Source: Amycolatopsis sp. 195334CR (lineage in GTDB: Bacteria; Actinomycetota; Actinomycetes; Mycobacteriales; Pseudonocardiaceae). Taken from it: DNA of 64,000 bases. This document shows positions 9,090 to 17,602 of the stretch, piece after piece. Under the pieces are notes generated by a model. The model was not told the DNA's origin. It saw only the letters and a program-made list of their open reading frames with translations, and searched no databases. The DNA is taken from positions 2,790,001 through 2,854,000 of the forward strand of contig NZ_JAFJMJ010000001.1 of NCBI RefSeq assembly GCF_017309385.1, in the 5' to 3' direction. The position numbers and the translations under genes are program-made. How positions within the stretch are numbered: position 1 is the stretch's first letter; each line of letters opens with the position of its first letter.

Positions 9090-9659
9090 CTAGCGAGGAC
9101 GGCGGCCGAGGTAGCGGAGCAACTCCGCGGCCTCGCCGCCGTTTTCGCTGTTCAGGGCGGGTGCGTACGCGCCATACGCGCGCAACGGCTCGACGATCGC
9201 CTCGGCCGTCGGCCGCAACTCGCGGGCCAGCTCGTCGGAAAGCGGCGACGGCTGCCCGGTCGCGATCGCGATGTCCCAGGCGTGGATCGCCGCGTCGAGC
9301 GCGCACGCCCCGGCCCCGATGGCCACCGGCAGCTTGTTGGGCGGGACGGGCACCGGCACCTCGGTGGTGTTGTCGTCCACCGTCGCCCAGGCCTTCGCCG
9401 CCGCGTCGATGGCGGCCTCGACCAACTCTCTGGGGTCTCTGCCGTCAAGTTCACCCGAAGGCGCGAACGGGTCCTCGGTCGGCCCGTCCCCGCCGGTGAG
9501 GAACGCGGCGAAGCCGAGCTGGTCCCCGGCGGCGTGCTGGAGGACCTGGGTCACGTTCCACTGGTCGCAGGGGGTGGGGAGGCCCCACCCGTCGTCGGGC
9601 ACGCCGTTGACGGCGGTGCGGAGGGCCTGGTGGGCTGCTTCGAGCGTCTTCTTCCACAT
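9090..9659 (-). CDS. TIGR03086-type metal-binding (DinB-like) protein
   Basis: 189 residues related to the mycothiol-dependent maleylpyruvate isomerase / DinB helical-bundle group. Family features are the N-terminal TPCDQWNVTQVLQH with a candidate metal histidine and a second histidine in DAAIHAWDIA. Such proteins are thought to bind a divalent metal and use thiol cofactors; the substrate is unknown. It converges on pstB with a 7-nt gap and is divergent from the EamA transporter. Confidence 0.75.
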   Translation of the reverse strand: MWKKTLEAAHQALRTAVNGVPDDGWGLPTPCDQWNVTQVLQHAAGDQLGFAAFLTGGDGPTEDPFAPSGELDGRDPRELVEAAIDAAAKAWATVDDNTTEVPVPVPPNKLPVAIGAGACALDAAIHAWDIAIATGQPSPLSDELARELRPTAEAIVEPLRAYGAYAPALNSENGGEAAELLRYLGRRPR

Positions 9660-9678
9660 GCCATGAGTGTATCAGAAC

Positions 9679-9743
9679 GGAATGCTCTATTCCAATAGGT
9701 TGCGGCATCCGGGATTGTCGGAGTGGATTGGTACGTTCGTACC
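9679..9743. promoter_or_regulatory. Two inverted repeats in a divergent promoter region
   Basis: GGAAT-GCTCT-ATTCC (9679-9693) is a perfect inverted repeat in the likely promoter of the minus-strand TIGR03086 gene. GGTACG-TT-CGTACC (9730-9743) is a perfect inverted repeat ending one base before the EamA ATG. Both look like repressor operators. No cognate regulator gene is adjacent, and the binding proteins are unknown. Confidence 0.4.
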
Positions 9744-9744
9744 C

Positions 9745-10653
9745 ATGGTCAGTGCGTACATCGGCGGTGCGGGGGAACCGCTGCCCCGGCCGGGTCTCCT
9801 CGCCCTCGCCGGGCGGACGCTCGGTGCGGTGCCGCCGACGTTGCAGGTGCTCATCGGCATCGTGAGTGTGCAGGTCGGGGCCGCTTTCGCGAAGCAGCTG
9901 TTCGCCATCACCGGGCCGTCGGGCACGGTGACGCTGCGCCTGTTCTTCGCGGCCGTGGTGTTGTTGCTGATCTGGCGCCCGGCGCTGCGGATGGGCCGCC
10001 GGGCGGTGCCGGTGGTGCTCGGGTACGGCCTGGTGCTGGCCGCCATGAACATCTTCTTCTACCAGGCGATCGCCCGGATCCCGCTGGGGATCGCGGTGAC
10101 CATCGAGTTCCTCGGCCCGCTGGGTGTGGCGCTCGCCGGCTCCCGCCGCTGGCGGGACGCGGTGTGGGCGTTGCTGGCCGCCGGCGGGGTGATCCTCCTG
10201 TCGGAAACCCGCGGGGACATCTCCCTGCTCGGGATGGGTTTTGCCCTGGCGGCGGGCCTGTGCTGGGGCGCCTACATCCTGCTCGGCGCGGCACTGGGGA
10301 GTCGCACGAGCGAGGGCAACGGGCTGGCGCTGGCGATGGCGTTCGGTGCGCTGGTCGCCATGCCGACCGGGGTGATCGAGAGCGGGACGAACCTGCTGGA
10401 CCCGTGGGTCCTGTTCATCGGGTTGATGGTGGCGCTGCTGTCGTCGGTGATCCCGTACTCGCTGGAGCTGGAGGCCCTGCGGAAGATCCCGCCGCGGGTA
10501 TTCGGCATCCTGATGAGCCTGGAACCCGCGGTGGCGGCCGTGGCCGGGTTGATCGTGCTGGGTGAGGCGCTGCACGTGCCCCAGTGGCTGGCGATCTGCT
10601 GCGTGGTAGCCGCCTCGATCGGCGCCACCCGCTCAGCCAAGCCCGACGTGTAG
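9745..10653 (+). CDS. EamA/RhtA-type drug/metabolite exporter
   Basis: 302-residue inner-membrane protein with about ten transmembrane helices in two EamA halves (residues about 30-160 and 170-300). Segments such as AITGPSGTVTLRLFFAAVVL and LRKIPPRVFGILMSLEPAVA resemble RhtA-like threonine/homoserine exporters. The substrate is not evident. The ATG at 9745 is preferred over an upstream in-frame ATG at 9667, because the extra 26 residues are hydrophilic and overlap operator-like repeats. No ribosome site precedes it, so it may be leaderless. Confidence 0.82.
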   Translation: MVSAYIGGAGEPLPRPGLLALAGRTLGAVPPTLQVLIGIVSVQVGAAFAKQLFAITGPSGTVTLRLFFAAVVLLLIWRPALRMGRRAVPVVLGYGLVLAAMNIFFYQAIARIPLGIAVTIEFLGPLGVALAGSRRWRDAVWALLAAGGVILLSETRGDISLLGMGFALAAGLCWGAYILLGAALGSRTSEGNGLALAMAFGALVAMPTGVIESGTNLLDPWVLFIGLMVALLSSVIPYSLELEALRKIPPRVFGILMSLEPAVAAVAGLIVLGEALHVPQWLAICCVVAASIGATRSAKPDV

Positions 10654-10708
10654 TCCCCTGGCGCGACAACGGATCGCGCTCACGAGGCCCGTGTGCTGCA
10701 TGGAATTC

Positions 10709-10860
10709 GTTGCCCGGGTGACTCCGTGAGTTGTTGCGTGGCAACGGCGTTGCCCGCGTGGGCCGTGAATCGTTGTGTGACAACAGCCTTTGCCCGCCCA
10801 GATCCCGCGCTCTTAGGTGAATAGCTATCCGCGCCCCCGGATAAATCGTTGTGTGGCAAC
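10709..10860. repeat. Intergenic hairpin repeats, about 39-40 nt period
   Basis: This is the main content of the non-coding stretch between the EamA gene and 10960. Three hairpins of form GTTGY-GTG-RCAAC occur: GTTGCGTGGCAAC (10733), GTTGTGTGACAAC (10772) and GTTGTGTGGCAAC (10848). Copies 1 and 2 differ by a compensating base-pair change and copy 3 by a G-U pair. Units 1 and 2 also share GTTGCCCG and CCGTGA around the hairpin, giving a 39-40 nt repeat; copy 3 lies about two periods further. The role is unknown. Confidence 0.6.
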
Positions 10861-10921
10861 GGAATCGGGGCGCCCCGACTCGCCGACACCCAATCCATGA
10901 AACGTCCGCCTCCCATGATCG

Positions 10922-10941
10922 ATAGTGGCATATGCCACTAT
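10922..10941. promoter_or_regulatory. Perfect 20-bp palindrome before the small-protein/HTH pair
   Basis: ATAGTGGCATATGCCACTAT is a perfect 20-bp palindrome ending 18 nt before the ATG of the 66-aa gene. It is a strong operator candidate, possibly for the HTH protein encoded just downstream. Symmetry and position are seen; the binding protein is inferred. Confidence 0.55.
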
Positions 10942-10959
10942 TTGTACGAGGGGGTGGAC

Positions 10960-11160
10960 ATGGGTCAACGAGACGAGCGTGCCCTTGCCCGGTTGATCAG
11001 GGTCAACCGCGGCGTCGGCACCGTGGTGATGCGCCTGACCAGGGAAATCGACGACGCTGAGTTCAGCGCCGCCGAGTTGCGGCAGCTCGCGGAGCTGCTG
11101 GCCGGTCTGGCCGAGGAGGCGCGCGAGCGCGCCGAACGGATCGAAGGGGTGGGCCGATGA
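10960..11160 (+). CDS. Small acidic helical protein (66 aa) paired with an HTH regulator
   Basis: No family recognised. A 66-residue charged protein starting MGQRDERALARLIRVN, predicted mostly helical, with a C-terminal heptad-like stretch rich in Leu, Glu and Ala. The ATG follows GAGGGGG. Its stop overlaps the start of the XRE-type regulator (ATGA), so the two are translationally coupled. It may be a partner or modulator of that regulator. The upstream extension of the frame crosses the palindrome and is unlikely to be translated. Confidence 0.6.
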   Translation: MGQRDERALARLIRVNRGVGTVVMRLTREIDDAEFSAAELRQLAELLAGLAEEARERAERIEGVGR

Positions 11161-11639
11161 GCGGCGTGTCCGTGGATCCGGACTTCGACCAGCCGTTCCG
11201 TGAGGTGCTCGGCGAGCACCTCCGCCGGCTCCGGCGGGCGCGCAAGCTCAGCCGCGAGCAGGTGTGCGCGCGGCTGCACAACGACATGTCGATCGGCACG
11301 CTGGGCAGCTACGAGTCCGGCGCCCGCCGCCTGACCGTGTCGCGGCTGGTGGAGCTGTGCGAGGTGCTCGGCACCACCGCGCACGAGGTGCTCGCCGACG
11401 TGCACCGGGACCTGCGGAAGGTGGGCCCGCGCATCCGCGTGCGGCTCAAGGTGATCACCCGCGCGCGGAACCCGGAGTTGCGTCCGCTCCGCGCGTGGGC
11501 GGAGGCGAAGGTGGCCCTGTTGCCACCGGGGCCGGACCCGGAGATCGAACTCGACGAGCCCGCACTCCGGGAAGCCGCCACCCTGTGCGGCCTCAGTCCG
11601 GTCGAGCTGCTGTGCCTGCTCCAGGAGAAACGCGGGTAG
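11157..11639 (+). CDS. XRE-family (BldD-like) DNA-binding protein
   Basis: 160 residues. An N-terminal helix-turn-helix (about 15-75) with LRRLRRARKLSREQV and SIGTLGSYESGARRLTVSRL is followed by a C-terminal region of about 80 residues with no recognised domain. The layout resembles the BldD-like regulators common in actinomycetes, though I cannot see cyclic-di-GMP motifs. It is coupled to the upstream 66-aa gene and convergent with a TetR gene. The 20-bp palindrome upstream may be its autoregulatory site. Confidence 0.75.
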   Translation: MSGVSVDPDFDQPFREVLGEHLRRLRRARKLSREQVCARLHNDMSIGTLGSYESGARRLTVSRLVELCEVLGTTAHEVLADVHRDLRKVGPRIRVRLKVITRARNPELRPLRAWAEAKVALLPPGPDPEIELDEPALREAATLCGLSPVELLCLLQEKRG

Positions 11640-12221
11640 TCAGCCGAGGGTTCGTGCCAGTGCGAGGCGCGCTCGGGACAGGGCTTGCGGATCTCCGCTC
11701 AGGTGGAGTGCGTGGTTCGCCGCGAGGATGGTGCCGATCAGGTCGAACAGGATCTGGTCGGCGTCACCATCGAGGTCACCGTCGGTGAGGGCCAGCCGCA
11801 CGTGCATCCGCAGGTCACGCTCCCACAGGGCGCTCATCCCGGCGATCGCGTCGCGTACCGGGCCTGGGCGCCGGTCGAATTCGGCGGCGGCGGAGACGAA
11901 AAAACCACCGCACGGGTGGGTCAGGTGGGCCAGCCACGCCTCGCACAGCGCGCGCAGGCGGGGCAGGCCCGGGGTGGTGCCGGTGCTCGGCTCCACCACC
12001 TCCCGCCCGAACTGCTCCGTCGCCGTCTCGACCACGGCCAGCTGCAGCGCCTCCTTGGCCCCGAAGTGCCCGAGCACACCCGACTTGGACAGGCCGAGGT
12101 CCGCCGCGAGCCGCCCGATGGTGAGGCCGTCGAGACCTTCGACGGTCGCCAGTTCGACCCCGCGGTCGAGGATTGCGGACCGGGTGGATCGGGCATCGGT
12201 GACAGAACGGCGTGGGCTCAC
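11640..12221 (-). CDS. TetR-family repressor, divergent from plsC
   Basis: 193 residues with an N-terminal HTH (about 12-58) containing LTIGRLAADLGLSKSGVLGH. The C-terminal ligand domain contains PCGGFFVSAAAEFDRRPGPV, seen in one TetR subgroup. It is divergent from the acyltransferase gene, and a 30-bp near-palindrome lies between them, so it most likely represses itself and plsC. The ligand is unknown; an acyl or lipid compound would fit the target. Confidence 0.85.
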   Translation of the reverse strand: MSPRRSVTDARSTRSAILDRGVELATVEGLDGLTIGRLAADLGLSKSGVLGHFGAKEALQLAVVETATEQFGREVVEPSTGTTPGLPRLRALCEAWLAHLTHPCGGFFVSAAAEFDRRPGPVRDAIAGMSALWERDLRMHVRLALTDGDLDGDADQILFDLIGTILAANHALHLSGDPQALSRARLALARTLG

Positions 12222-12228
12222 CGGCCGA

Positions 12229-12258
12229 TTTTAGCGTCCGACCGATCGGACGCTAAAA
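12229..12258. promoter_or_regulatory. Operator between tetR and plsC
   Basis: TTTTAGCGTCCGA and TCGGACGCTAAAA form perfect 13-bp arms around CCGA. A -10 like TATAGT follows at 12264-12269, placing the plsC transcript start close to its GTG at 12275, so the message may be leaderless. The palindrome sits just upstream of this -10, so bound TetR would block the promoter. Confidence 0.75.
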
Positions 12259-12274
12259 GAGCTATAGTGCGCAC

Positions 12275-12913
12275 GTGATCCTTCTCCGACTGCTCTTCCG
12301 CCTGGTTTTCCGGCCGGTCGTGCGCGGCCACGAGCACCTCCCGCGCACCGGCCCGGTCATCCTCGCCAGCAACCACCTGTCCTTCATCGACAGCGTGGTC
12401 CTCCAGCTGGTCACCCGCCGCCAGGTCCACTTCCTGGCGAAGGCCGAGTACTTCCAGGGCACCGGGCTCCGCGGCCGCGTGATCCGCTGGTTCTTCACCG
12501 CGACGGGCGCGGTGCCGGTGGAGCGCGGCACGCACCGCGCGGCGCGGGGCGCACTGGAAACCGCGCTCGGCGTGCTCGCCGACGGGAAGGTGTTCGGCAT
12601 CTACCCCGAGGGCACGCGCTCGCTCGACGGCAGGCTCTACCGCGGCCGCACCGGCGTCGCGTGGCTGGCGCTGACGGCGGGCGTGCCGGTGGTGCCGGTC
12701 GCGCTCACCGGCACCGACCGCCTCCAGCCGGTCGGGCGGAAGCTGCCGCGCCCGCACCGGGTCGGCGTCACCTTCGGGCCGCCGATCCACCGCAGCGGAC
12801 CACCGAAGTCGGGCCCGGCGCGCCGCGAGGTGACCGACGAGGTGATGCACGCGATCCAGCGGATGTCGGGCCAGGAAACCGCGCCGGAGTTCAACAGCTC
12901 CCCGGTAATCTGA
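12275..12913 (+). CDS. 1-acyl-glycerol-3-phosphate acyltransferase (PlsC family)
   Basis: 212-residue phospholipid acyltransferase acting at the membrane. The catalytic block NHLSFIDS, a variant of the usual HX4D motif with His and Asp kept, lies at about residue 33. The glycerophosphate-binding motif YPEGTRS lies near 111 and a Pro-containing GVPVVPVALTGTD near 140. The GTG start has no ribosome site and lies at the expected transcript start. It is under the divergent TetR operator, and a lipoprotein gene begins 4 nt after its stop. Confidence 0.88.
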   Translation: MILLRLLFRLVFRPVVRGHEHLPRTGPVILASNHLSFIDSVVLQLVTRRQVHFLAKAEYFQGTGLRGRVIRWFFTATGAVPVERGTHRAARGALETALGVLADGKVFGIYPEGTRSLDGRLYRGRTGVAWLALTAGVPVVPVALTGTDRLQPVGRKLPRPHRVGVTFGPPIHRSGPPKSGPARREVTDEVMHAIQRMSGQETAPEFNSSPVI

Positions 12914-12917
12914 CCGC

Positions 12918-13346
12918 ATGCGGAAAGCGGTGGCCCTGGCGCTCGCCCTGCTGGTCAGCGGCTGCGGAGTGACTCCGCTCAAGCCGCGGCAGGAGACCGA
13001 CACCGACCTGATCGGCCGCTACTTCGACAACTTCAACCGGGCCGGCGACCAGGGCCCCGAGGAGCAGGAGCGCTTCCTCGAAACCGTGCAGCACCCGGAC
13101 TTCACCGGCCAGGACTGCGACCTCGGCGACCTCACGCTCGACGTCTACCCGGCGATGTCCACCGCCCGCCCCGATCCCGAGTGGTCACCCGATGGTGGCG
13201 ACCCGCCGCGGGGCGAGGTGTACGTGGTGGCGGTGTCGCTGACGATCCGCCGGGCGGGCGCCGCGATCGGTGAGCAGATCGCCTCGCAACGCGTAGTTCT
13301 GCTCGATCGACGGGTTTACGGCTTCGCTCCGTGTCCGAAATCGTGA
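12918..13346 (+). CDS. Small predicted lipoprotein
   Basis: 142 residues with a lipoprotein signal ending VSGC (lipobox Cys at about 15). The mature part contains three further cysteines and no domain I recognise. The segment GEVYVVAVSLTIRRAG suggests a beta-strand-rich fold. It starts 4 nt after plsC, so it is probably cotranscribed and TetR-controlled. The function is unknown; an envelope role is inferred from the lipobox. Confidence 0.7.
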   Translation: MRKAVALALALLVSGCGVTPLKPRQETDTDLIGRYFDNFNRAGDQGPEEQERFLETVQHPDFTGQDCDLGDLTLDVYPAMSTARPDPEWSPDGGDPPRGEVYVVAVSLTIRRAGAAIGEQIASQRVVLLDRRVYGFAPCPKS

Positions 13347-13457
13347 ACCGGTTACGCTTCGTCGTCCGGTTGAGCGATTTTCGCCTTCGCCGCGTCCCGA
13401 TATCTCAAGCGCCGCCTCTTGCTCGACGACGAACATCAGGTGGCGGAGGTGAAAGCG

Positions 13458-14081
13458 GTGTCAAAGGACGGGATCGCAGTCCACGCCGAGGCCGCGGATC
13501 TGCCCGCGCTGCACGAGACGATGGCCTCCGTTTTCGCCGCCCAGGGCAACTGGGAACGCGCCTACCTGCACCTTCGCTCCGCGCTCGAGCGTGACGCGCT
13601 CACCGCGGGTTACAACCGCCGCTTCCTCGACCAGCAGCTGGCGCGGCTCGCCGACGGCCACCTGTCGCTCGCGATGGTCGACATCGACCTGTTCAAGCAC
13701 GTCAACGACACCTTCGGGCACCTCGTCGGCGACCGCGTGCTGCGGAGCGTGGCCGCGCTGCTGAAGCACGAACTGCCGCACGGCGCCTTCTGCGCGCGTT
13801 ACGGCGGTGAGGAGTTCGTGCTGGTCATGCCCGATTTGGGCGCCCGTGAGGCATTGGCGACCGTCGAGCGGGCACGGCTCCGCGTGGCGCGGTACGCGTG
13901 GCACCGCGTGCGGCCGGGCCTCGCCGTGACGGTCAGCGCGGGCCTGACGGCCAGGCCGGGACCCGCGGAGGAACGCCTCCGCGAAGCCGACGCCCTCCTT
14001 TACGCGGCCAAGCGCGCCGGCCGTAATGTGGTCGCCTATCCCGATTCGGAAATTCCCGGACAGATTCGCCACTCTGGGTAA
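13458..14081 (+). CDS. GGDEF-domain protein (probable diguanylate cyclase)
   Basis: 207 residues. A short helical N-terminus (about 1-55, TPR-like, with WERAYLHLRSALE) precedes a GGDEF domain with active-site motif YGGEEF and substrate segment VDIDLFKHVNDTFGHLVGD. The catalytic residues appear intact, so it probably makes cyclic-di-GMP. No RXXD inhibitory site is visible before the motif. I chose the GTG at 13458, which follows GGAGG, over the longer frame. No TTA codons or nearby phosphodiesterase were seen. Confidence 0.82.
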   Translation: MSKDGIAVHAEAADLPALHETMASVFAAQGNWERAYLHLRSALERDALTAGYNRRFLDQQLARLADGHLSLAMVDIDLFKHVNDTFGHLVGDRVLRSVAALLKHELPHGAFCARYGGEEFVLVMPDLGAREALATVERARLRVARYAWHRVRPGLAVTVSAGLTARPGPAEERLREADALLYAAKRAGRNVVAYPDSEIPGQIRHSG

Positions 14082-14316
14082 CTCGTGTTCGCGCGAATTC
14101 CCACTGCGGGTGATAACCGGTGGACTGGAACCTGTCGGTAACCCGCTGAACTCACACCGTGTGTAAAAACATCACGGGATGGTGTCGTCACGAACGGCGG
14201 GTATCCGTAGGATAACGAAAGCCATCCGGCTGGCGATGATCCTCCGGAGCCCGCCTGCCCCGAGTCCAGTCGAGGAACGTGGTCGACTCACCACCGTTGT
14301 GCTGAAGGGAGACTGA

Positions 14317-16678
14317 GTGCCTGACGATCACCTCCCCTCTGGCACCGGTCGTTCCCGCAGGTCGCGGCGCCGCTCGATGGACACCTACGGCGGCATCAGC
14401 GTCAACGAGGTGATGGCCAAGGCGACCGGCAAGTACCCGGTCCCGCCGGTGGCCGAGCCCGAACCCGAGCCGGAGCCGGAACCCGAGCCTCCGCCGCCAC
14501 CGGCGCCCGAGCCGCCGCCCCCATCGGCGCGGTCGGCGCGGTCGCGGTCGGCCTCGCCGGGGCACGCCAGCTCTTCGGGCCTTCCGGCGCCGGGGCACCC
14601 CAGTTCCTCGGGGCTTCCCGCCCCGGGGCACCCGAGTTCTTCCGGGCTTCCCGCGCCGGGGCACCCCAGTTCGTCGGGGCTTCCTGCGCCGGGTCGCTCC
14701 GGTTCTCCGGGGCACCCGAGTTCACCGGGGCTGCCCGCACCAGGACATCCGAGCTCGCCCGGCCTGCCCGCGCCTCGGCCGGTGCCGCCGCCGCGGAACA
14801 AGCATGAGGAGATGCCGCCTCGACGCCAGCCGGTGACCGGCTCGAACCCGGCGCCCGGTGGGGTGCCGCCGCGTCGGTCGCCCGGACGGCGTCGGCAGGC
14901 GGGGCCGCCGGCGAACGGCATGCCGCCGTCGGCACAGCGCCCCTCCCCCGCCGCGCGCCCCGCGTACGCCGCCCGCGCCGCCGAGGCCGTCGCGTCGTCA
15001 GCCGCCGCCACCGCCGCCCGTGGCGCCATCCATGCCGCCCGCGGCGAACGCGGCGCCACCCGCGATGAACGCGGCGAACGTGGCGCCGCCCGCGCACGCG
15101 GCGCCACCCGCGAAAGCCGCGCCGCCCGTGCCCCCGGCCGAGGCCAAGACCACGGTCACCCCACCGGTGGCCAACCCGCGCCCGCCGCAACCGCAAGCAC
15201 AGCCACAACCACAACAGCCGCCGCGGCCCAAGCCCGTGCGTCCCGAACGGCCGTCCCCCGAGGACCGGCTGATCATGACCGACCAGATGGAGCCGGTCGA
15301 CGACGCGACGATGTACCGCCGCAAGATCGACAACACCCTCGCCCGCTTCTCCGCCGCGCACGACGAGATGGCGGCCGAGGAGGCCAAGCGCAAGGAGCGC
15401 CTCACCCGCTTCACCGCCGCGCCGGTCAAGCTGATCGAGCAGACCCGCACGCGGCTGCAGCGCGTCGTGCACCCGAGCGAGAACGCGGCCAAACCGCGAC
15501 CGCACCCGCTCGGGCACCTGAACGCCGAAGAACCCGAGGAAGAGCCCGCGCCCCAGACCCGGCTGCAGGAGAAGAAGCAGCGCAACCAGGAGCGCACCGC
15601 CAAGGCGGGCCGGATCACCGCGATCGTGATGGCCTGCCTGATGTTCGTGCTCAGCGCCGCCGGGTGGGGCATGAAGACCTGGTTCAACAGCAAGTTCAAC
15701 CAGATCGCCGCGCTCGACGAGAACTCGGCGGACATCCAGGACGCGGCCGGGCAGCTCGGCGACGAGAACTTCCTCATCGCCGGTTCGGACACCCGCGCGG
15801 GCGCCGAGGCCGAGGAAGGCGTCGGCACCGCGGACTCGGTCGGCGGCGCCCGGTCGGACTCCCTGATGATCGCCCACATCCCGGCCGACCGGAAGCGCGC
15901 GATCGTCGTCGGCTTCCCGCGCGACCTGGAGGTGGACCGGCCGGACTGCAAGCGCTGGGACTCCGGCACCGGGCAGTACCTCGACGAGGTCGTGCCCGGC
16001 AAGAAGCGGGCCAAGTTGAACGAGGCCTACGCGATCGGCGGCCCGCAGTGCACCACCAAGCAGATCCAGCAGCTGACCGGGATGAAGATCAACCACTTCG
16101 TCGGCATCGACTTCCACGGCTTCAAGGACATGATCAACGTGGTCGGCGGGGTCCCGGTGCACATCGAGGAACCGGTGATCGACGAGGTGCTCGGGGTGGT
16201 CGTGCCCCAGGCGGGCGACCAGATCATCACCGGTGACCAGGCGCTGAACTTCGTCCGGGCGCGGAAGGTCAAGGGCGACGTCACCTCCGACTACGGCCGG
16301 ATCAAGCGCCAGCAGCTGGTGATCGGCTCGCTGCTGAAGAAGACCATGTCCAAGGAAGTCCTGTTCGACGGCGGCAAGCTGACCGGCTTCATCAACGCGT
16401 TCACCGCGGCCACCTTCGGCGACAACATCGGTGTGGACCAGATGCTCACGCTGGCGCAGTCGATGAAGGGGCTCAACCCGGACACGGTGAAGTTCATCAC
16501 CGTGCCGACCGTCGGTGACGCGAACGAGCGCGGCAACGAGGTGCTGTTGCAGAAGCAGTCGAAGGAACTGTTCGGCGCGCTGATCACCAACAGCCCGCTG
16601 CCCGACGAAAAACCGGCCGCGCCACCGCCGGCGAGCCAGGGCGGCACGCAGAAAGGCCAGGCCGAGCCGGGGAAGTAG
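14317..16678 (+). CDS. LytR-CpsA-Psr (LCP) cell-wall ligase with an internal frameshift
   Basis: LCP proteins attach polymers such as arabinogalactan or teichoic acid to peptidoglycan at the outer membrane face. The N-terminus in frame 1 (GTG 14317, after AAGGGAG) has the typical [15 protein letters not shown] and then [11 protein letters not shown] repeats. The catalytic part is in frame 2: a membrane helix ([18 protein letters not shown]) and an LCP domain with [30 protein letters not shown] and [13 protein letters not shown]. The frames must join near 14940-14950, in CCCCTCCCCC, where one extra base explains the shift. The joined product is about 786 residues. It may be a sequencing error, a real null mutation or slippage. 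Confidence 0.8.
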
Positions 16679-16702
16679 GCCCCGCCGGATTCGTTAGGCC
16701 GG

Positions 16703-16724
16703 GTTCACGCCCGGTTCACCCAGC
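16703..16724 (+). promoter_or_regulatory. PHO box upstream of phoU
   Basis: Two direct-repeat units, GTTCACGCCCG and GTTCACCCAGC, spaced exactly 11 nt, match the actinomycete PhoP box. A TATGGT -10 at 16752-16757 lies about 30 nt downstream and would start the transcript at or next to the phoU ATG (16765). phoU therefore appears to be a separate PhoP target. Confidence 0.75.
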
Positions 16725-16764
16725 GATGCGGCGTTCGCGTGGTCCTGGCCGTATGGTGAGGCCC

Positions 16765-17433
16765 ATGCGCGAGGCTTACCACGTCGAACTCGAACAACTG
16801 GCCGACAAGCTGGCGGCCATGTCCGTGCAGGTGGCGGACGCCATGGAGCGGGCCACCCAGGCCCTGCTCGACGTCGACCTCGCGGTCGCCGAGCAGGTGA
16901 TCAGCGACGACGCGAAGGTCGACGACGCCAGGGCGGCCTGCGAGGAGCAGGCGTACGCGCTGCTGGCGTTGCAGGCGCCGGTGGCCACCGACCTGCGGAC
17001 CGTGCTCGCCGCCATCCACGCGGCGGAAAGCCTGGAGCGCATGGGTGACCTGGCGCTGCACGTGGCCAAGGCGGCGCGGCGGCGGCACCCGGAACCGGTG
17101 CTGCCGGAGCAGGTGCGCGGCTACTTCGCCGAAATGGGCACGATCGCGGTGCGGCTGGCGCGGCAGGCGGAGCAGGTGATCAAGACCAAGGACGTGAGCG
17201 CGGCCAAGGAGCTGGAGGCCGACGACGACCAGGTCGACGACATCCACCGCCACCTGTTCACCGTGCTGATGGACCGCGAGTGGCCGCACGGCGTGGCCGC
17301 CGCGGTGGACGTCACCCTGCTGGGCCGGTTCTACGAGCGCTTCGCCGACCACGCGGTTTCGGTGGCGCGCCGGATGATCTTCGTGGTCACCGGCCGCATG
17401 CCCGGCTACGGCCCCGGCGACGACGAACTCTGA
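16765..17433 (+). CDS. phoU: Phosphate signalling regulator PhoU
   Basis: 222-residue all-helical protein that links the Pst transporter to the PhoR/PhoP system and lowers phosphate uptake in excess. It starts [19 protein letters not shown] and has two PhoU repeats, with metal-binding-type motifs in [15 protein letters not shown] and [13 protein letters not shown]. An ATG 39 nt earlier is in frame, but the chosen start matches the family. It has its own PHO box and lies about 7.7 kb from pstSCAB. Confidence 0.94.
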   Translation: MREAYHVELEQLADKLAAMSVQVADAMERATQALLDVDLAVAEQVISDDAKVDDARAACEEQAYALLALQAPVATDLRTVLAAIHAAESLERMGDLALHVAKAARRRHPEPVLPEQVRGYFAEMGTIAVRLARQAEQVIKTKDVSAAKELEADDDQVDDIHRHLFTVLMDREWPHGVAAAVDVTLLGRFYERFADHAVSVARRMIFVVTGRMPGYGPGDDEL

Positions 17434-17602
17434 GCCACCGCACCCCTGCTTCCCGATTGCTGTTCCCGGCCGGTGACCCCTTGGCCGTACGGGGACCGGG
17501 ATCGGGGTAGGGGCCTCCGGCGCTGATAGGGGTGGGCGGTATCCCCGCCCGCCCCGATGCTGGTTCCGCGAGCGAGAGCCGTTCTCACCGGAGGGCCGCG
17601 GA

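Noticed and set aside
10709..10860. CRISPR array
   Set aside because: Units are imperfect, directly adjacent without unique spacers, and no cas genes are present.
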